Assembly: GCA_021234155.1 (NCBI GenBank)
Contig: JAJEKV010000078.1
Location: 870,001 to 934,000, forward strand
DNA: 64,000 nucleotides
Origin: Isoetes taiwanensis
Lineage: Eukaryota; Streptophyta; Lycopodiopsida; Isoetales; Isoetaceae
Direction: 5' to 3'
Part shown: positions 10,626 through 21,589 of the stretch, in pieces
How the letters are laid out: each line of letters begins with the position of its first letter
Numbering within the stretch: the first letter of the stretch is position 1
The notes under the pieces: model-generated
What the model was told of the DNA's origin: nothing
What the model saw: the letters and a program-made list of their open reading frames with translations, nothing else
Databases searched by the model: none
Made by a program: the position numbers and the translations under genes

Positions 10626-11795
10626 CATAGATAACGCCAACAAGGCAGCAGCATGATTAAACGACTTGCGAATGTTGGCCACTCCGTCATGTAGGCCCTT
10701 AAAATGGGGCGCTGGTATAACAGGAGAAGCCGCTGCAATCACGGTTGCAGTTGCAAAGAAAAATGATGACCCATTGAAAATCCAAAAGTTTCTCAAGGCC
10801 TGATTCCTCCGATGGACACATTTGAAACACTCATTCAACGGAGGGTGCAACCAGCCAACGAATGTCACACTTACTACCAATGTTGCATTCACCAAAATAG
10901 CATTACATGCACTTACGAATCTCTCCATAACTCTGTACTGGCTTTTCGCATAAGATTTTACATCTGGTCTTTTCATCAATTCCCTCAAAATTTCAGCATC
11001 TGTGACATAATCCAATGGCGTTTTGCCCTCTTTATCTGCAACAAAGACAACCAAATCATCTGCATATTGTTTGCATAGATTGAAAATAATTTCTTTCTGA
11101 TTCAATATTGTTGCCCAATGCAATGCTATTCTGCGAGTTAGCTTTCCAGATATATTCACAGTATTGCTAATTTCTTGAATGAAATTGGTAGTGCCCTCTT
11201 CTTTTTTTGCATAGAGAGCTTTGTAAATGAATGGCATTTCCTTCTTGATATCCTTATCTTGGAGTCCATCGAGCAAAATAAAATTTCTCATGTGGAGCCT
11301 AAACGTTCCAATCAAACTTTCATCAATAAACGTGTCTGTCCACATACCTACATCCTCCATCCACATCTCAACTGCGAGGTCTTTTCCTAAGCATTTCCGT
11401 AGATTCCTTGCAAAATCAAGATGATTGTTGATGAGGGCAAGTAACAAGGGCGTTCTATCTTCCTTGTTCTTGGCCAAGGGATCCACTTTGCAAGATTTAA
11501 GAGCCTCCATAACAAGAGAATTGCCATTCATTGCAGCCCAATTGAAGGGATTGTTGCTATTATTATCTTTACTATTCACTATGGCCATTTTATTTGAATG
11601 CTTACCATCTTTCTTGCGCAGGGTGACCATCCGTGCCTGATTGAAGAACCAATCCACATCTCCTTTCTCACCAAAAGCTGCAGCATAAGGAAGTAGAGTA
11701 GCGCCATCCTTGGAGCCTGCCATATAGATTGACATTGAATAACGATGCCGACGAAGTGCGATAGATTCTTCCATGGCAGTGCGAATTTGTTTCAC
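10608..11795 (-). CDS. Ankyrin-repeat/PGG-domain membrane protein, truncated
   Basis: This 395-residue frame resembles the plant ACD6/ITN1-like group, plasma-membrane proteins with cytosolic ankyrin repeats and a C-terminal PGG transmembrane region. Ankyrin-like segments are seen near residues 82-130 (NPFNWAAMNGNSLVMEAL, then DRTPLLLALINNHLDFA) and 220-265 (RIALHWATILNQKEIIFNLC, EGKTPLDYVTDAE). The PGG-type region starts about residue 292 with a hydrophobic helix (NATLVVSVTFVGWLHPP). Two more hydrophobic stretches follow. The final helix is cut by the MITE end at 10625, which adds FLGCP and a stop. The reading frame extends upstream of the first Met to about 11863, so a 5' exon is missing or unrecognised. 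Probably a non-functional fragment, although the frame is open. Confidence 0.75.
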   Translation of the reverse strand: MKQIRTAMEESIALRRHRYSMSIYMAGSKDGATLLPYAAAFGEKGDVDWFFNQARMVTLRKKDGKHSNKMAIVNSKDNNSNNPFNWAAMNGNSLVMEALKSCKVDPLAKNKEDRTPLLLALINNHLDFARNLRKCLGKDLAVEMWMEDVGMWTDTFIDESLIGTFRLHMRNFILLDGLQDKDIKKEMPFIYKALYAKKEEGTTNFIQEISNTVNISGKLTRRIALHWATILNQKEIIFNLCKQYADDLVVFVADKEGKTPLDYVTDAEILRELMKRPDVKSYAKSQYRVMERFVSACNAILVNATLVVSVTFVGWLHPPLNECFKCVHRRNQALRNFWIFNGSSFFFATATVIAAASPVIPAPHFKGLHDGVANIRKSFNHAAALLALSMFLGCP

Positions 11796-12480
11796 AATTT
11801 CTGCATTTGCAGAACCGTTGGAGTTGTGGAATGCGAGGCCAAGGGAAGTCCGTATATATCAAGCGAGATCGGGTTAATGTGGCCAGAAATTCCGTTATCA
11901 GCCACTCCATCACCATCCAACCCATCGATCCGCTTGATCCCCATGGGTTTTCGCAGCCATGCCCCATTCATAGGGAAGAGGGGGATGCCATGCTTCAGCA
12001 ACCATGCATATGCCATGCTATGCCCCTTATGCATTAACTGCAATAACCCATCCGGCCTGCCAACCGTACCTGCCCAATTCACTTGAATCATTTCTGTCCT
12101 ATACTCCTGCCGCCCACTTTCTGTCCCTTCAACTGTACCCTGCCATAAGGTGCATACTCACACACAAGCCATGTAAAAACAAGTCATATGTGACACTCAC
12201 CAACAAAATTTTATTTGCCACGTAATGTGACATGGGTGACCATGGTTAATGTGGACATATCTCACAAGGGTTAATGTGGCCATAGATTTTCATGATTAAT
12301 CTGACTTGGGACCATTGTGCAATGGTTACTACAACGATTACTACAACGGTCCCTTGGCTATAGGGTGTATATATATGGGTTGTATGTTATATATATGGGT
12401 TGTATGTTGTATGTCGTGGGTTAGGGTTTAAGGCAATTCATTGGCTTTCAATTCAGTTGAAATCAAGGAATCCAAGAAAG

Positions 12481-12600
12481 ATGGTGAGGACCAGGCAACA
12501 GCTTGCTGAGTGCAGTCTCAGCAATGTTCACACTATTGAAGATGTTGTAGTCCACTTGAATGAGCTTCAGGAGGATGTTGGAACAATTCTTGGAGGATAA
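12481..12600 (+). CDS. Short unknown protein, possible first exon
   Basis: An ATG frame of 39 residues (MVRTRQQLAECSLSNVHTIE...) with even codon content lies just after a simple repeat (atatatgggttgtatgtt). It may be the first exon of the frame at 12704-13077. A donor-like CAA/GTGAGC at 12621 and an acceptor TATACAG at 12703 are present, but the TAA at 12598 and the reading phases do not fit a simple join. Function unknown. Confidence 0.35.
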   Translation: MVRTRQQLAECSLSNVHTIEDVVVHLNELQEDVGTILGG

Positions 12601-12703
12601 CAGCATCCACACATTTACAAGTGAGCATCTGCTTGTTTTCCTTCATATTAATTGTTTTTTTGTTGTTGTGATATGATTGTAGCTGCACGTTTTATTTATA
12701 CAG

Positions 12704-13077
12704 AGAGAGTGGAGAACGGTGAGATCAAATTGAGCCAGCCCCGGCATTACATAGATGACATTGATAGGCCGACAGACAAAGCAATGCTAGCTGAATTGAA
12801 GATGCGCATTATCCAGGCCAAGGCATTGAAGAAATTGCTGGCTTTGGACTTCATGTGGGAGGGCAACACGCTGAAGCCTTGTTTTGTTAAACTGTATGAG
12901 ACACGCAAGTTGAAGAAGAAGCGTCTCATCAAAGATGTGCTGCAGGGGTGGGATCCAAGTCTTTGCGAAGTCCTCGACCACATGTTGTGGTGGAAATCCA
13001 TATCTGTGCCCGACGTTACCGTCGAGAGCATCCAGGCAGAGGCCATGCAGACAGTCACTGAAGTTGTTTCAGATTGA
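12704..13077 (+). CDS. Unknown element-encoded basic protein
   Basis: An open frame of about 124 residues after a possible splice acceptor. It contains a Lys/Arg-rich helix (YETRKLKKKRLIKDV) and a Trp-rich end (WDPSLCEVLDHMLWWKS). No family is recognised. It is enclosed by ttaatgtggcca repeats, so it probably belongs to that mobile element. If no splicing occurs, the frame could start at the ATG at 12652. Confidence 0.45.
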
Positions 13078-13154
13078 ATTACCATTAGCTTTGTATTACC
13101 TTTCAAATATATTATATTGTATTACTATTGAATTCTATTACTCTTGGAATTGTA

Positions 13155-13425
13155 TTTTGACTAAAGTGGCCACATTAACCAAAATGGTTTAATGTGGCCA
13201 TGGTCTTATGTGGCCACATTAACCATTATGGTTTAATGTGGCCATGGGTTAAAGTGGCCACATTAACCAAAATGGTTAATGTGGCCATGGGTTAATGTGG
13301 CCATGGGTTAAAGTGGCCACATTAACCAAAATGGTTTAATGTGGCCACAGGTTAATGTGGCCATGGGTTTAATGTGGCCACAGGTTAATGTGGCCATGGT
13401 TTAATGTGGCCACTCACCAACCATT
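13155..13425. repeat. ttaatgtggcca satellite array, left block
   Basis: About 14 imperfect copies of a unit of 18-20 bp (gttaatgtggccatgg), some in inverted orientation (gtggccacattaacc). The same array continues at 19170-19590 beyond the two Helitrons. Confidence 0.9.
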
Positions 13426-15066
13426 GAATATAACATAAGTCACTAGTAACGGTGCCCAGTGTTGCTGGGCATAAGCTAAAAAACTATAAGTAATAAGCCA
13501 ACAATATTATCAAGGTTCAATTAGCTATCTACTTCTATGCCTCAATTTGAGCCTTATTCAATCGCTGATAAGAATCCAATTACGTTATTGAGGTATTTCT
13601 TAACAAACCTTCTAATCTAGTCAGCAACATTTCTCAAATGTATCATAGACAATAGCAATATTCTCCTTTTCTTAAGTCCCTTATCTAGTCACCAACATTC
13701 CGCAAATGCAATTTAAACAATCGCAATATTCTCCTTTGCTTAAGTCCCAGTTGTACTATTATAGCCATGTTAATACTTTAGTCTATTTGAGTTATGGCAA
13801 CTTACAATTATGCCTATGTTGCATAGGAGCAATTATTTATTTTTTTCCTTTAGATCTAACAATAGATTATTGATTAAGCAAATTCGCCATTAACTATTGA
13901 CTATAATATAGACTTCCATTGTCTAAGGACAAAATGTCTTCAAATATATGCTTTTTTCCTAAAGGCAAAATTTTCAATTTCTAAAAGTAAATGTTCAACT
14001 CTTGGACAAAACGCCTTCAAATGTATGCTTCAATTGCTAAAGGAAAATGCTTCAATTCCAAAAGGTAAATGTTCAAAGTTATTTACTAGTTAAGATATGT
14101 GATAAAACTATTGCTAACTTGTTTGTATTTTATTGCCAAATGAATCAACAGTCTTGTTAATATTCATATACATTTGTGGTAACAAAGATTTGCTCTATAT
14201 TGCTCTATATCGCCATTCTTAGTTTGTGATGGAAAATCTCAGGTATATTGAGTAGCTTTGATGGTAGACAACTTATGGTCTTACAATGGGATCAAAAATT
14301 CCCACCTTGAACAACACAAATACCCACTATGGATTTTAGTGCATTAACAACAGTTTTTTTTTTTTCAATATAAGCACATATTCACAAATTTAAAACCAGC
14401 TTTGCAAGCATATATTCATAGATTAAACTATCTTTGGATACAATTCTTGCCAAATAGCCTTCAAGATCACGTCAACAGAGAAATATTTTTTGTCATCCCA
14501 TTCCAATGCATATGTAAGAAATTGCTTCTTAGCAAACTCCCCCTGAGAATGAAATACCTGTATGAAAAACACGTTTTGGTTGGAATTGCAAGAACCACAA
14601 GAACCCAACTTAAATGGTTGCTAGACTGAATGTGTCATACAAATGCAGTTTATCAAAACACTGGGTGTATATCATCCCAATAAATACTTTTCTGACAGTC
14701 TCGAGAAGTATATATGTTGTTAAGATTAACATCTCTGCATCTAAAAACTCTGCAATATCGAGTACCCAAGATCTACAAAAATGGCACATTGTTTCAATGC
14801 AGGTCTGAACATGTGTTCTCATCATTTAACTTAAGAGGCTAGAATCTATAAATTCACAAATTTCAAGACCAGATGCTTCTTGTAACAGTGTTTATTACCA
14901 AAGGCCAGCTCAAAGCCACTGCTTTTTTCTGTTTATTGCCAAAGGGATTTTATTTTGCAGCACAGAACAGGAATTGATATGCGAATCTACAACAAAGATT
15001 TGAAATTCCAATAGAACAAAATACTATAGCATATGATGGAGCAACGAATAACATCTCTTCGCATAC

Positions 15067-15172
15067 CTGGACATATGAAGCTACAAAGCCATTAACTTCA
15101 AGAAGATGTTCTGTTGTAACAAAATTTGCAACAGATCCTTCCATATCAACATCTCTTCGCCATAAACGGTGC
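15067..15172 (-). pseudogene. Captured exon of a SAC-domain phosphoinositide phosphatase
   Basis: A 106-bp exon bounded by an acceptor (CTACAG) and a donor (CAG/GTATGC) on the minus strand. It encodes HRLWRRDVDMEGSVANFV followed by TTEHLLEVNGFVASYVQ. This matches the SAC phosphatase core of plant SAC6/7/8-like enzymes (RLWRRGxDxxGxVANFVETEQ, NGxxASFVQ). The catalytic CX5R motif and the neighbouring exons are absent. It lies within Helitron B and is a transduplicated gene fragment. Confidence 0.75.
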
Positions 15173-15267
15173 CTGTAGAGTAGAACCTTAAATATAGTCT
15201 CCCCACGGCCATTCTAACATTCTATGATGAAAGCTAAATGTCTCATATTCTATAGAAATTTGCTCAC

Positions 15268-15453
15268 CAATTCCTTGAATACTGGATCTTTGGAATCTTT
15301 TGCAGGCAAATCTCTGGCATCACCGTCTGCCATATCGATTTTTGGGTTTATGCTTCCGTCTAAAGTAGATGCTACATTGCCAACAGACATTTCTACCAAA
15401 AGGGCCATGCTGGACGGCAAAGCTCGTCTAGGGTTTGCAAGCCATATCCAGGC
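15268..15453 (-). pseudogene. Captured exon of unknown gene in Helitron B
   Basis: A 186-bp (62-codon) open exon between TTGTCAG and TTG/GTGAGC splice sites on the minus strand. It reads AWIWLANPRRALPSSMALL ... DLPAKDSKDPVFKEL. I do not recognise the family. It lies in the same strand sense as the SAC exon and just upstream of it, so it could come from the same parent gene or another one. Confidence 0.5.
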
Positions 15454-15874
15454 CTGACAAAATGTTAATTGCAAAAATTATAACTAAATCCATGGCATCC
15501 CTTTAGGGATGAAATCCCTAAATGCAAGTTCTGATATTACATAGCCGAGTGCCAAAACCATGGCATAAATGATCGTGAGCTCACAAAGCTCCTCATTACT
15601 CAGAATTAGGCGTGCTGATCTGCCATGGGCGGGAGCTAGGAAAGAAACCGGACTTAACTGAAAAAACCAGAAACAAACTAAACGATCGTCGCTATGACTA
15701 TTCGAAGCCAAAGCTCTTTGCTTTCCGAAGCTGCAATAACCCTAAACTCTTTGATTTCCGAAACTCTTTCCGAAGCTCTTTGATTGTCGTGGACCCTTCG
15801 ATCTTCTTAAGTCATTTTTGGCCGTTGGATCTAGGGCTGATCCAACACTTACATCATAACATTATAATATAGGA

Positions 15875-18800
15875 CTAGTAATGGTGCCCAGCGTTGCTGG
15901 GTATAAGTTGGAAACTTATAAATCATAGGCCAGCAATGCTCCTAAGTTGGAAGGTCTTCCTACTTATCTTCTTGAACTGTCGTTTTAAGGCTAGATGCTT
16001 TTCATTTTTTAAAGCTTCTGCAAGATCATTCGTAGAATGCAATAATAGTTCATAATAGGATGTGCATAATAGGGTGTGCATTGAGGTTGAAGTCAATGTG
16101 CAAAAGTTACCTTGTTTGTTTTATAGATGTGTGAGACATCCCATAATTATTTATGTAAAGGATCATTTATAGTGGCTTCAAGGTTTAGATTTTTATAAAT
16201 TATAGTAAAATGCCCAGCGTTGCTAGGCTAGAAAGCTTCTATTGGATAGAATGGTCTTGTAGCCTGATGATTGTTGGTAATGAATGTAGGATTTGTAATT
16301 CAACCTAATAAGGTGCCTTTTGGAACATTTTAGTTTTGGCGTCATATGGAACGTTCTTTGAAACAAATGATCCAAGGGTATCATTTTATGTTTTTTCTCA
16401 ATCTAGGCATAACTCTAAAAGCTGCTCAGTGTCATCGAGCTCCAAGGGGTGCTCGGTCTCGCCGGGCTCTCATCAGGCTCTCGCAATAATGCCTTATATT
16501 CAAACTCATAAGACGTGCTCGGTGTCACCAGGCTCTAAGTGGTATTCCATGTCGCCAAGCTCTTATAAGGTATTGTTTTATGTTGAAACATAGGCTCTTA
16601 TAAGGTATTGTTTTATGTTGAAACATTTATTAGAGGGAGTTGTATAAGTCATTATCTGAGGATTCTACAATTGGGTGTTCTTGAGGGCAACGTGCTAGGT
16701 AATAATTTGCTCCTTAATTTTATAGTGTACATTGGACAAATGATGATGTGGAAACAATCATCTTTCATCTATTTTCTATTCAGAAGTTGTAGATCCAAAT
16801 GGATACAAATTCCTAACGGCAAGATGGTGGGTGAATTTGTTAAATTTACACTTGCTATTTGGGGATGTAATATTCTTGCATATCTTTAGAGCATATTATG
16901 TTTACAGAATTGTTAAACTTTTGAATCGCAGAGCTGCAATGAAGTATGAGCCTTGAAAGGGCAAGTGCAATTGTATCAAAGCATAGGAAGTATGAGACTT
17001 GGAAGGGCAGGTGTAAAGCATAGGAAAAGAGTAGAGGACATTGTAATAGTAGAATTGTACTGCTTTTGCGTAGTCATTCTTAAAGCAAAACTGTATTGAA
17101 CCCTAATAAAGAATAGTATCTGGTATGCCATTCGAGGTTTTCCATTAAACATATATTGGTTACCTACATATGACACGGACATTGCACCATCCTAAAATAT
17201 TCCATTTTCAGCCATCTCTGGAATTACTAACAGCTAAAGCAGATGAAGTGCCACCTTTAATCATGTGATGGAACCTCCATAGTAGCTTCAAAATATAGCG
17301 CAAATAGTACTCAGAAGGCATATAAGATGATCAATTATTCCTTTTAGCATTTGAAAAATTAACAATCAAGCACTCAAAAATTTAATCTGGTCAACAAATA
17401 TAGCAGACCATAAACATTGCATATATGAAATGCAAACAAAGGCATAATATAGATCTGGCAATCTGCTTCTTCATTTAAGCTGTAAGAATAAACAAATATG
17501 CTGGGAATGACTCAATTTAACTTAAAACTTCAACTATTACAAAGCAAAGAACTACTTTAGCATTCTGTTGCATCAGCGTGCTAAGTTCATAACTGCCATT
17601 TTTACTGTCTAAACATGATAATAAAACATAACTGCCACTTTTACTGTCTAAACATAACAATAAGACATACGCATGAGAATAAGGCATATAGAGATATTCT
17701 CAGATGAAAAAATTATGGCAAAGTAAATTATGTATAATGCTGGCAACACAGGCAACCGAATTCACAAAAATCTAGATCCTTACCTCTTCTCAAGTACCAA
17801 ATTTGCAGTTGCACGTAAACATATTTTGTATGGACTGGCAGAATCTGCAAAACCCATCAGTATAGTACTGCAATTTTAAGGAAGAAAAGAGAAACTACAA
17901 ACAGCTGGTCTTTTATGACCCTGTTTTCATTGTGCTGCATAATTCATCCCAAGCCACCTCATGATCTATACATTATGCGTTGATGCTGCTGACTATCATG
18001 GCACTGGAAATCTACATGAATTTCTATGAAAGCATTGTGAGCAGCTGGGGAAGTTGGCTGGTAATCTAATTGGATGGCTTTGAAGAATATGAGCAGCACC
18101 TGTGATATGTATACATCTATCTATTTGAATCGCATTAGCAGCACCAGATCCATCCCCGTCCATCTCCAGATCTTAAGCACTGCTTTGCTGTAACCAAAAT
18201 CGGCAACATTGCTATCCAAATCCGGCAAAAATAGAAATCTAAAAAAACCAATGAAATGGAAGAAGTTGTACCTCTTGCTTTTAACCTAGGGCATGTCGAC
18301 CCTTCACAGATGAATTCATCTTCTGGATAATATTTTGGATTGGAAGTTCAGAAATTAAAAAGATCTCAGATTATGAAGGAAGCTAAAATCGTTCAGAGGC
18401 GTGTATGCCATTGCTCTAGATGCTCCTGCATTTGTAGAACCCTAGTGCAGTTCTCTGCTCCGGTGATGGTCTGTTGCAGAAAACTCTGCTCCGATGATGG
18501 TCTGATGCAGAAACGATGCAAAATATTCCATTCTGGTGATGGTGTGATGCTATCCCATCAGAGCAAACACAGATGCTTATCCCTTAAGAGAGTGCCGTTT
18601 GTCCTATTTTGCTTAGGAAGGCTGCTTCTGGTGATGGTGTAATGCTATCTAGCAGTGCGAAGAGAGTTTGTGGCCCTATCTTTAAAGCAACGACAACGGC
18701 CCCATGGTTTGCAACAACGGAGGAAATAGCATAGCTGGCGCCAGAAAGCAGAAAGCTCCCTGCAAATGGACGAACCGGTTTGAACAGGTTGCCCTTGAAG

Positions 18801-19128
18801 AAATTGGCATGCAGTGCTGAAAACTCCGTTAAGCAAGAAAATAGTTTGAAAGCTTATATCACATTGATCTGCACTCAAAAATTCAGGTTAAACCCGTAGT
18901 AATCAAAGCCAAGCATAGACGTTGAAACTTGCACGACTGACATAGAGGCAAGCATCTGCTCGAAGCCCGCAGTGCTCGAAGGTGCCATAGCATGAACCCT
19001 AGCCAAAAGAAAAACCAAATTATCTAAGAAACTGACGTGGCATCATCTCCTCCATTGGCTTGATCAAATCTGAGGCGTCCAAATTAGGGCTGGGTCCAAC
19101 ACTTACACTATAACATTATAATATAAGA
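15875..19128 (-). mobile_element. Helitron A, complete non-autonomous copy
   Basis: On the minus strand it starts TCTTATATTATAATG at 19128, preceded by A. It ends in CTAG at 15875, with the same GCCCAGC hairpin (15886-15901) seven bases before the end. The first 40 bases (…TGTAAGTGTTGGACCCAGC) match the starts of Helitrons B and E. It is 3254 bp and encodes no Helitron transposase. A decayed internal hairpin copy lies near 16210. The interior holds short tandem duplications and exon-like fragments that I cannot assign. Confidence 0.85.
16420..16627. repeat. Degenerate and exact short tandem repeats in Helitron A
   Basis: Several copies of a gctcggtgtcaccaggctct-like unit are followed by a back-to-back duplication of a unit of about 34 bp (gctcttataaggtattgttt...) at about 16559-16592 and 16593-16626. 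A further duplication of about 44 bp (acttttactgtctaaacat...) lies at about 17597-17662. Confidence 0.7.
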
Positions 19129-19169
19129 TGCTAACACTTTAAAAAAAAAACATTAAAATTTTTAAACAA

Positions 19170-19630
19170 AATGGATTGACATGGGTTAATGTGGCCATGG
19201 GTTAAAGTGGCCACATTAACCAAAATGGTTGAATGTGGCCATGGGTTAATGTGGCCATGGTTAATGTAGCCATGGGTTAATGTCGCCATGGTTAATGTAG
19301 CCAAGGGTTAATGTGGCCATGTGCCAACCATTGAATACCACACTTTATATCATGGTAACACTTTAAATCATGGACACTTTAAAAGAAAAGCCATAGGTTA
19401 ATGTGGCCATAGGTTAATGTGGCCATGGTTAATGTGGCCATAGTTTAATGTGGCCATAGGTTAATGTGGCCAAAGGTTAATGTGGCCATAGGTTAATGTG
19501 GCCATGGTTAATATGGCCATAGGTTAATGTGGCCATGGTTAATGTGGCCATGGTTAATGTGGTTAATGTAAATCATGGTAACACTTTAAATCATGGTAAC
19601 ACTTTAAAAGAAAAGCTAACACTTTGAACA
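19170..19630. repeat. ttaatgtggcca satellite array, right block
   Basis: About 20 imperfect copies of gttaatgtggccatgg, interspersed with a 'taacactttaaatcatgg' unit. It is the continuation of the 13155-13425 array across the Helitron pair. Confidence 0.9.
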
Positions 19631-20098
19631 AAATGAGTTTATGTGGCCAAGGATTAAATGTGGACATGGAACATATGCCACACCCTTCACTCTTGAAGGT
19701 TGCCTTTCACACTCTCGGGAAAACACACTAGAACCAACAGGCTTCTTTCGCCTCTTCCGACACTCTACGAATGGAACTGGCCTCACCAACGTTTTTCCAT
19801 TGAAGTCCTCCACAATGGGTAGACTAGGTGCAGCAACAGTGTCTAACTTGCAAGTCTTCAGTCTCTCCAACTTCAAACTAAGCTCCCGTAGCAGGAAATC
19901 CGCCTCAAATGCAACCTGTGGGCTACTAGATATGGTCTCCCTAATGCGGGCCATGCTGGCATGTATGCTACTCTCGATTCTTGTGGTGGGGGGAATCTTC
20001 TCCTCACCAATGCCATCCTCAGGTACAATCTTCTCCTCACCATTGTCATACTCCAACCCTTGTACAAATGTGCAAGTATCCTCTGGACTGGATGGTGC
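19616..20098 (-). CDS. Unknown acidic/basic protein next to the satellite
   Basis: An open minus-strand frame of about 160 residues. The acidic N-part (EYDNGEEKIVPEDGIGEEK) is followed by a helical stretch (FLLRELSLKLERLKTCK) and a Lys/Arg-rich segment (ECRKRRKKPVG). The apparent start (MNDGW) lies inside the terminal repeat of the next element at 20101, so the true N-terminus may have been cut off. Family not recognised. It faces the 12481-13077 frames across the satellite, consistent with a two-gene element. Confidence 0.4.
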   Translation of the reverse strand, partial: APSSPEDTCTFVQGLEYDNGEEKIVPEDGIGEEKIPPTTRIESSIHASMARIRETISSSPQVAFEADFLLRELSLKLERLKTCKLDTVAAPSLPIVEDFNGKTLVRPVPFVECRKRRKKPVGSSVFSRECERQPSRVKGVAYVPCPHLILGHINSFCSKC

Positions 20099-20100
20099 CC

Positions 20101-20130
20101 AACCATCATTCAATTAAATTGGGATTATGT
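20101..20130. repeat. FCP-element terminal sequence, left
   Basis: The sequence aaccatcattcaattaaa... matches 59118-59147 on the same strand and the reverse complement of 40624-40653. It marks the end of the transposon family that encodes the FCP1-like protein. Together with 40624-40653 it gives inverted termini of about 30 bp enclosing 20.1-40.65 kb. Confidence 0.65.
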
Positions 20131-20419
20131 ATGTTCCAAAATCGCGTCGAATAAGCTTTTTATCGATCTTTTTATGCATGTAACCATACTTTTGGACTGT
20201 ATTCATTTTCAGCATAAGAATACACAATATGTGTTAAATTTTATGGTCTTCCTAAAATGTATGGCATTTTGACCGTATTATGACTGTATGTTGGGCAACA
20301 TGAAAAACTAAAAAATTGCATGGTTTCACACAAAATTTTAAGAGTAGAACAAGTAAAGTACCTTTATTTACACATCTCTAAAGTTCAAAGTAGTTACATC
20401 CTAGGCAAATATCACAATA

Positions 20420-20455
20420 CTAGTAACAATGCCCAGCGTTGCTGGGCATAAGTTA
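20420..20455 (-). mobile_element. Helitron 3' terminus (C), partner end not found
   Basis: The minus strand shows GCCCAGC-AAC-GCTGGGC (20431-20447), then seven bases, CTAG and T. This is the same family end as Helitrons A and B. The body would extend to higher coordinates, but no TCCTATATTATAA start was found, so the size is unknown. Confidence 0.7.
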
Positions 20456-20550
20456 AGAATATGTATGAAGGAAAACTTGTTCAGCTCAAATTCCTTGCCA
20501 TAAAAATGATATAATTAGGCAAATCCATAGAACGAGCTCAGCTTCGAGAA

Positions 20551-20990
20551 ATGGTTGCAGTAGCGGAGCCAATTGCAAGCATCAATCCTCCATACGGGGG
20601 ACCGTTGAAGGACAAACCCATACCAGAATTCAATCCATTCAAGGATGTGAAGAAGGGTATGTTCATTACGGCACGTCCTGATGACGTGTTATGTCCCACA
20701 TGGGTAGGGTGCGCCACGGAGGAGCCCCAAATGGATGATAAGAAGGAGAATTTTGAGATAGTCCAGGTCACTTGGTGGGAGCCTGTCCTCTAAGGAACCA
20801 AGTGTACCCAGCCAATTATGTTAACTGTTGGAAGAAAAGATGGAGGCCAACAACTGCTAATGATCGCATTGAATTGGAGACTATCGAATTTGCTTGGGCT
20901 CCATCGAACAGGAAGAAGCTCCCCAACACTATCAAGATTCCAGTGCCTGTTGCTGAAGCATATGCAGCCCTCACTGGTGATGCTTGTTAG
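20551..20990 (+). pseudogene. C-terminal domain of a DUF7869-type transposase, fragment
   Basis: Two overlapping frames, joined by a frameshift near 20785, read FNPFKDVKKGMFITARPDD, PTWVGCATEEP, VTWWEPV, CWKKRWRP and ETIEFAWA. The same order of motifs closes the transposase gene at 24989-25448 and the decayed copy at 41590-41955, so this is a detached C-terminal module. The catalytic part is missing. It may have been carried here by Helitron C. Confidence 0.65.
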
Positions 20991-21078
20991 TGTATGAAAA
21001 ATTGTTATTGAAGTATGAATCCAAAAAATGATCCATAAATTCAGGTTTTGTATAAAAATAATGAAATTGTGCTTCAAC

Positions 21079-21541
21079 CTGCTTGGAGCTTCATGTTGGA
21101 GGTTATATTGCCCGAGAGGCTCTTATGGGTGTTAGAAGATGTCACTGCTTTGTGAGTGATAAGCTGGCCAAAGACTTTCTTGAACCATTCCTCATGCATG
21201 TACTTGCCAAATCTCCTAAAGGCCCTTATGGAAAACTGAAATCTTCAGCAATCAAAAGTCTCGTGTTGTCCAATTCAAAAATGGACGATGGTTCTGATGA
21301 GGGAACTAGTAATCTGCAGCCTGATAAGGAATGACCAAGTGGCTGCTAAACTGGCTGCTCAAAGTAATGTGATGAAGGCGAACATAGGGAATATCCTTGC
21401 CTCCCTTGCGGGTGATGCAAGCAACAATAAAATAGATTCACAGGTTAACAAGGATCTAATTGATAAGGCAATCGAGAGTGAAGGGGCCATTGGCAACCCA
21501 AGCGACTCTAGTGATTCACAGGTTTGCCAAATCAATACTAA
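21079..21541 (+). pseudogene. FCP-element protein, 5' remnant (interrupted copy)
   Basis: This encodes LELHVGGYIAREALMGVRR through QVNKDLIDKAIESEGAIG and is nearly identical to the minus-strand frame 60399-60870. One frameshift near 21332 and a missing codon break it. The homology stops at 21540, at the giant element's border (TIR at 21549), and resumes at 39338. Upstream homology to the full copy ends abruptly near 21079, so the 5' part was lost or replaced. Confidence 0.85.
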
Positions 21542-21548
21542 AGATAGA

Positions 21549-21589
21549 CACATCAAAAATGATGCTCACATCCTCCTTAAAATACCCCC
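21549..21589 (+). repeat. Giant element left terminal inverted repeat
   Basis: Begins CACATCAAAAATGATGCTCA and contains ATCCTCCTTAAAAT, then a C-run. It pairs with 39264-39304. Confidence 0.75.

Larger units (their letters stand above)
12226..13442. mobile_element. Left part of a satellite-bearing element split by Helitrons
   Basis: This part begins with three scattered ttaatgtggcca-type repeats (12236-12295), carries two open frames, and ends in a dense array of the same repeat. Its right part resumes at 19129 after two Helitrons. The sequence around the join (caaccattgaata... then taacactttaaa) recurs at 19326-19371, which supports the two halves having been contiguous. The outer ends of the element are not defined. 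Confidence 0.6.
13443..15874 (-). mobile_element. Helitron B, complete non-autonomous copy
   Basis: On the minus strand the element starts TCCTATATTATAATG at 15874 and ends at 13443 in CTAG. A GCCCAGC-AAC-ACTGGGC hairpin (13454-13470) lies 7 bases before that end, matching Helitron rules (5' TC, 3' hairpin then CTRR). The base after CTAG is T, and the 5' end abuts the CTAG of Helitron A, so the two stand head to tail. It is 2432 bp, with no Rep/helicase frame. It carries exon-like gene pieces with splice borders (see 15067-15172 and 15268-15453; a further possible exon after an acceptor near 14545). The rest is AT-rich. Confidence 0.85.

Noticed and set aside
12652-12703. Start of the unknown protein at the ATG at 12652
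   Set aside because: The first residues (FFCCCDMIVAARF) come from intron-like T-rich sequence ending in a TATACAG acceptor. The conserved-looking part starts after 12703, although an unspliced start cannot be excluded.
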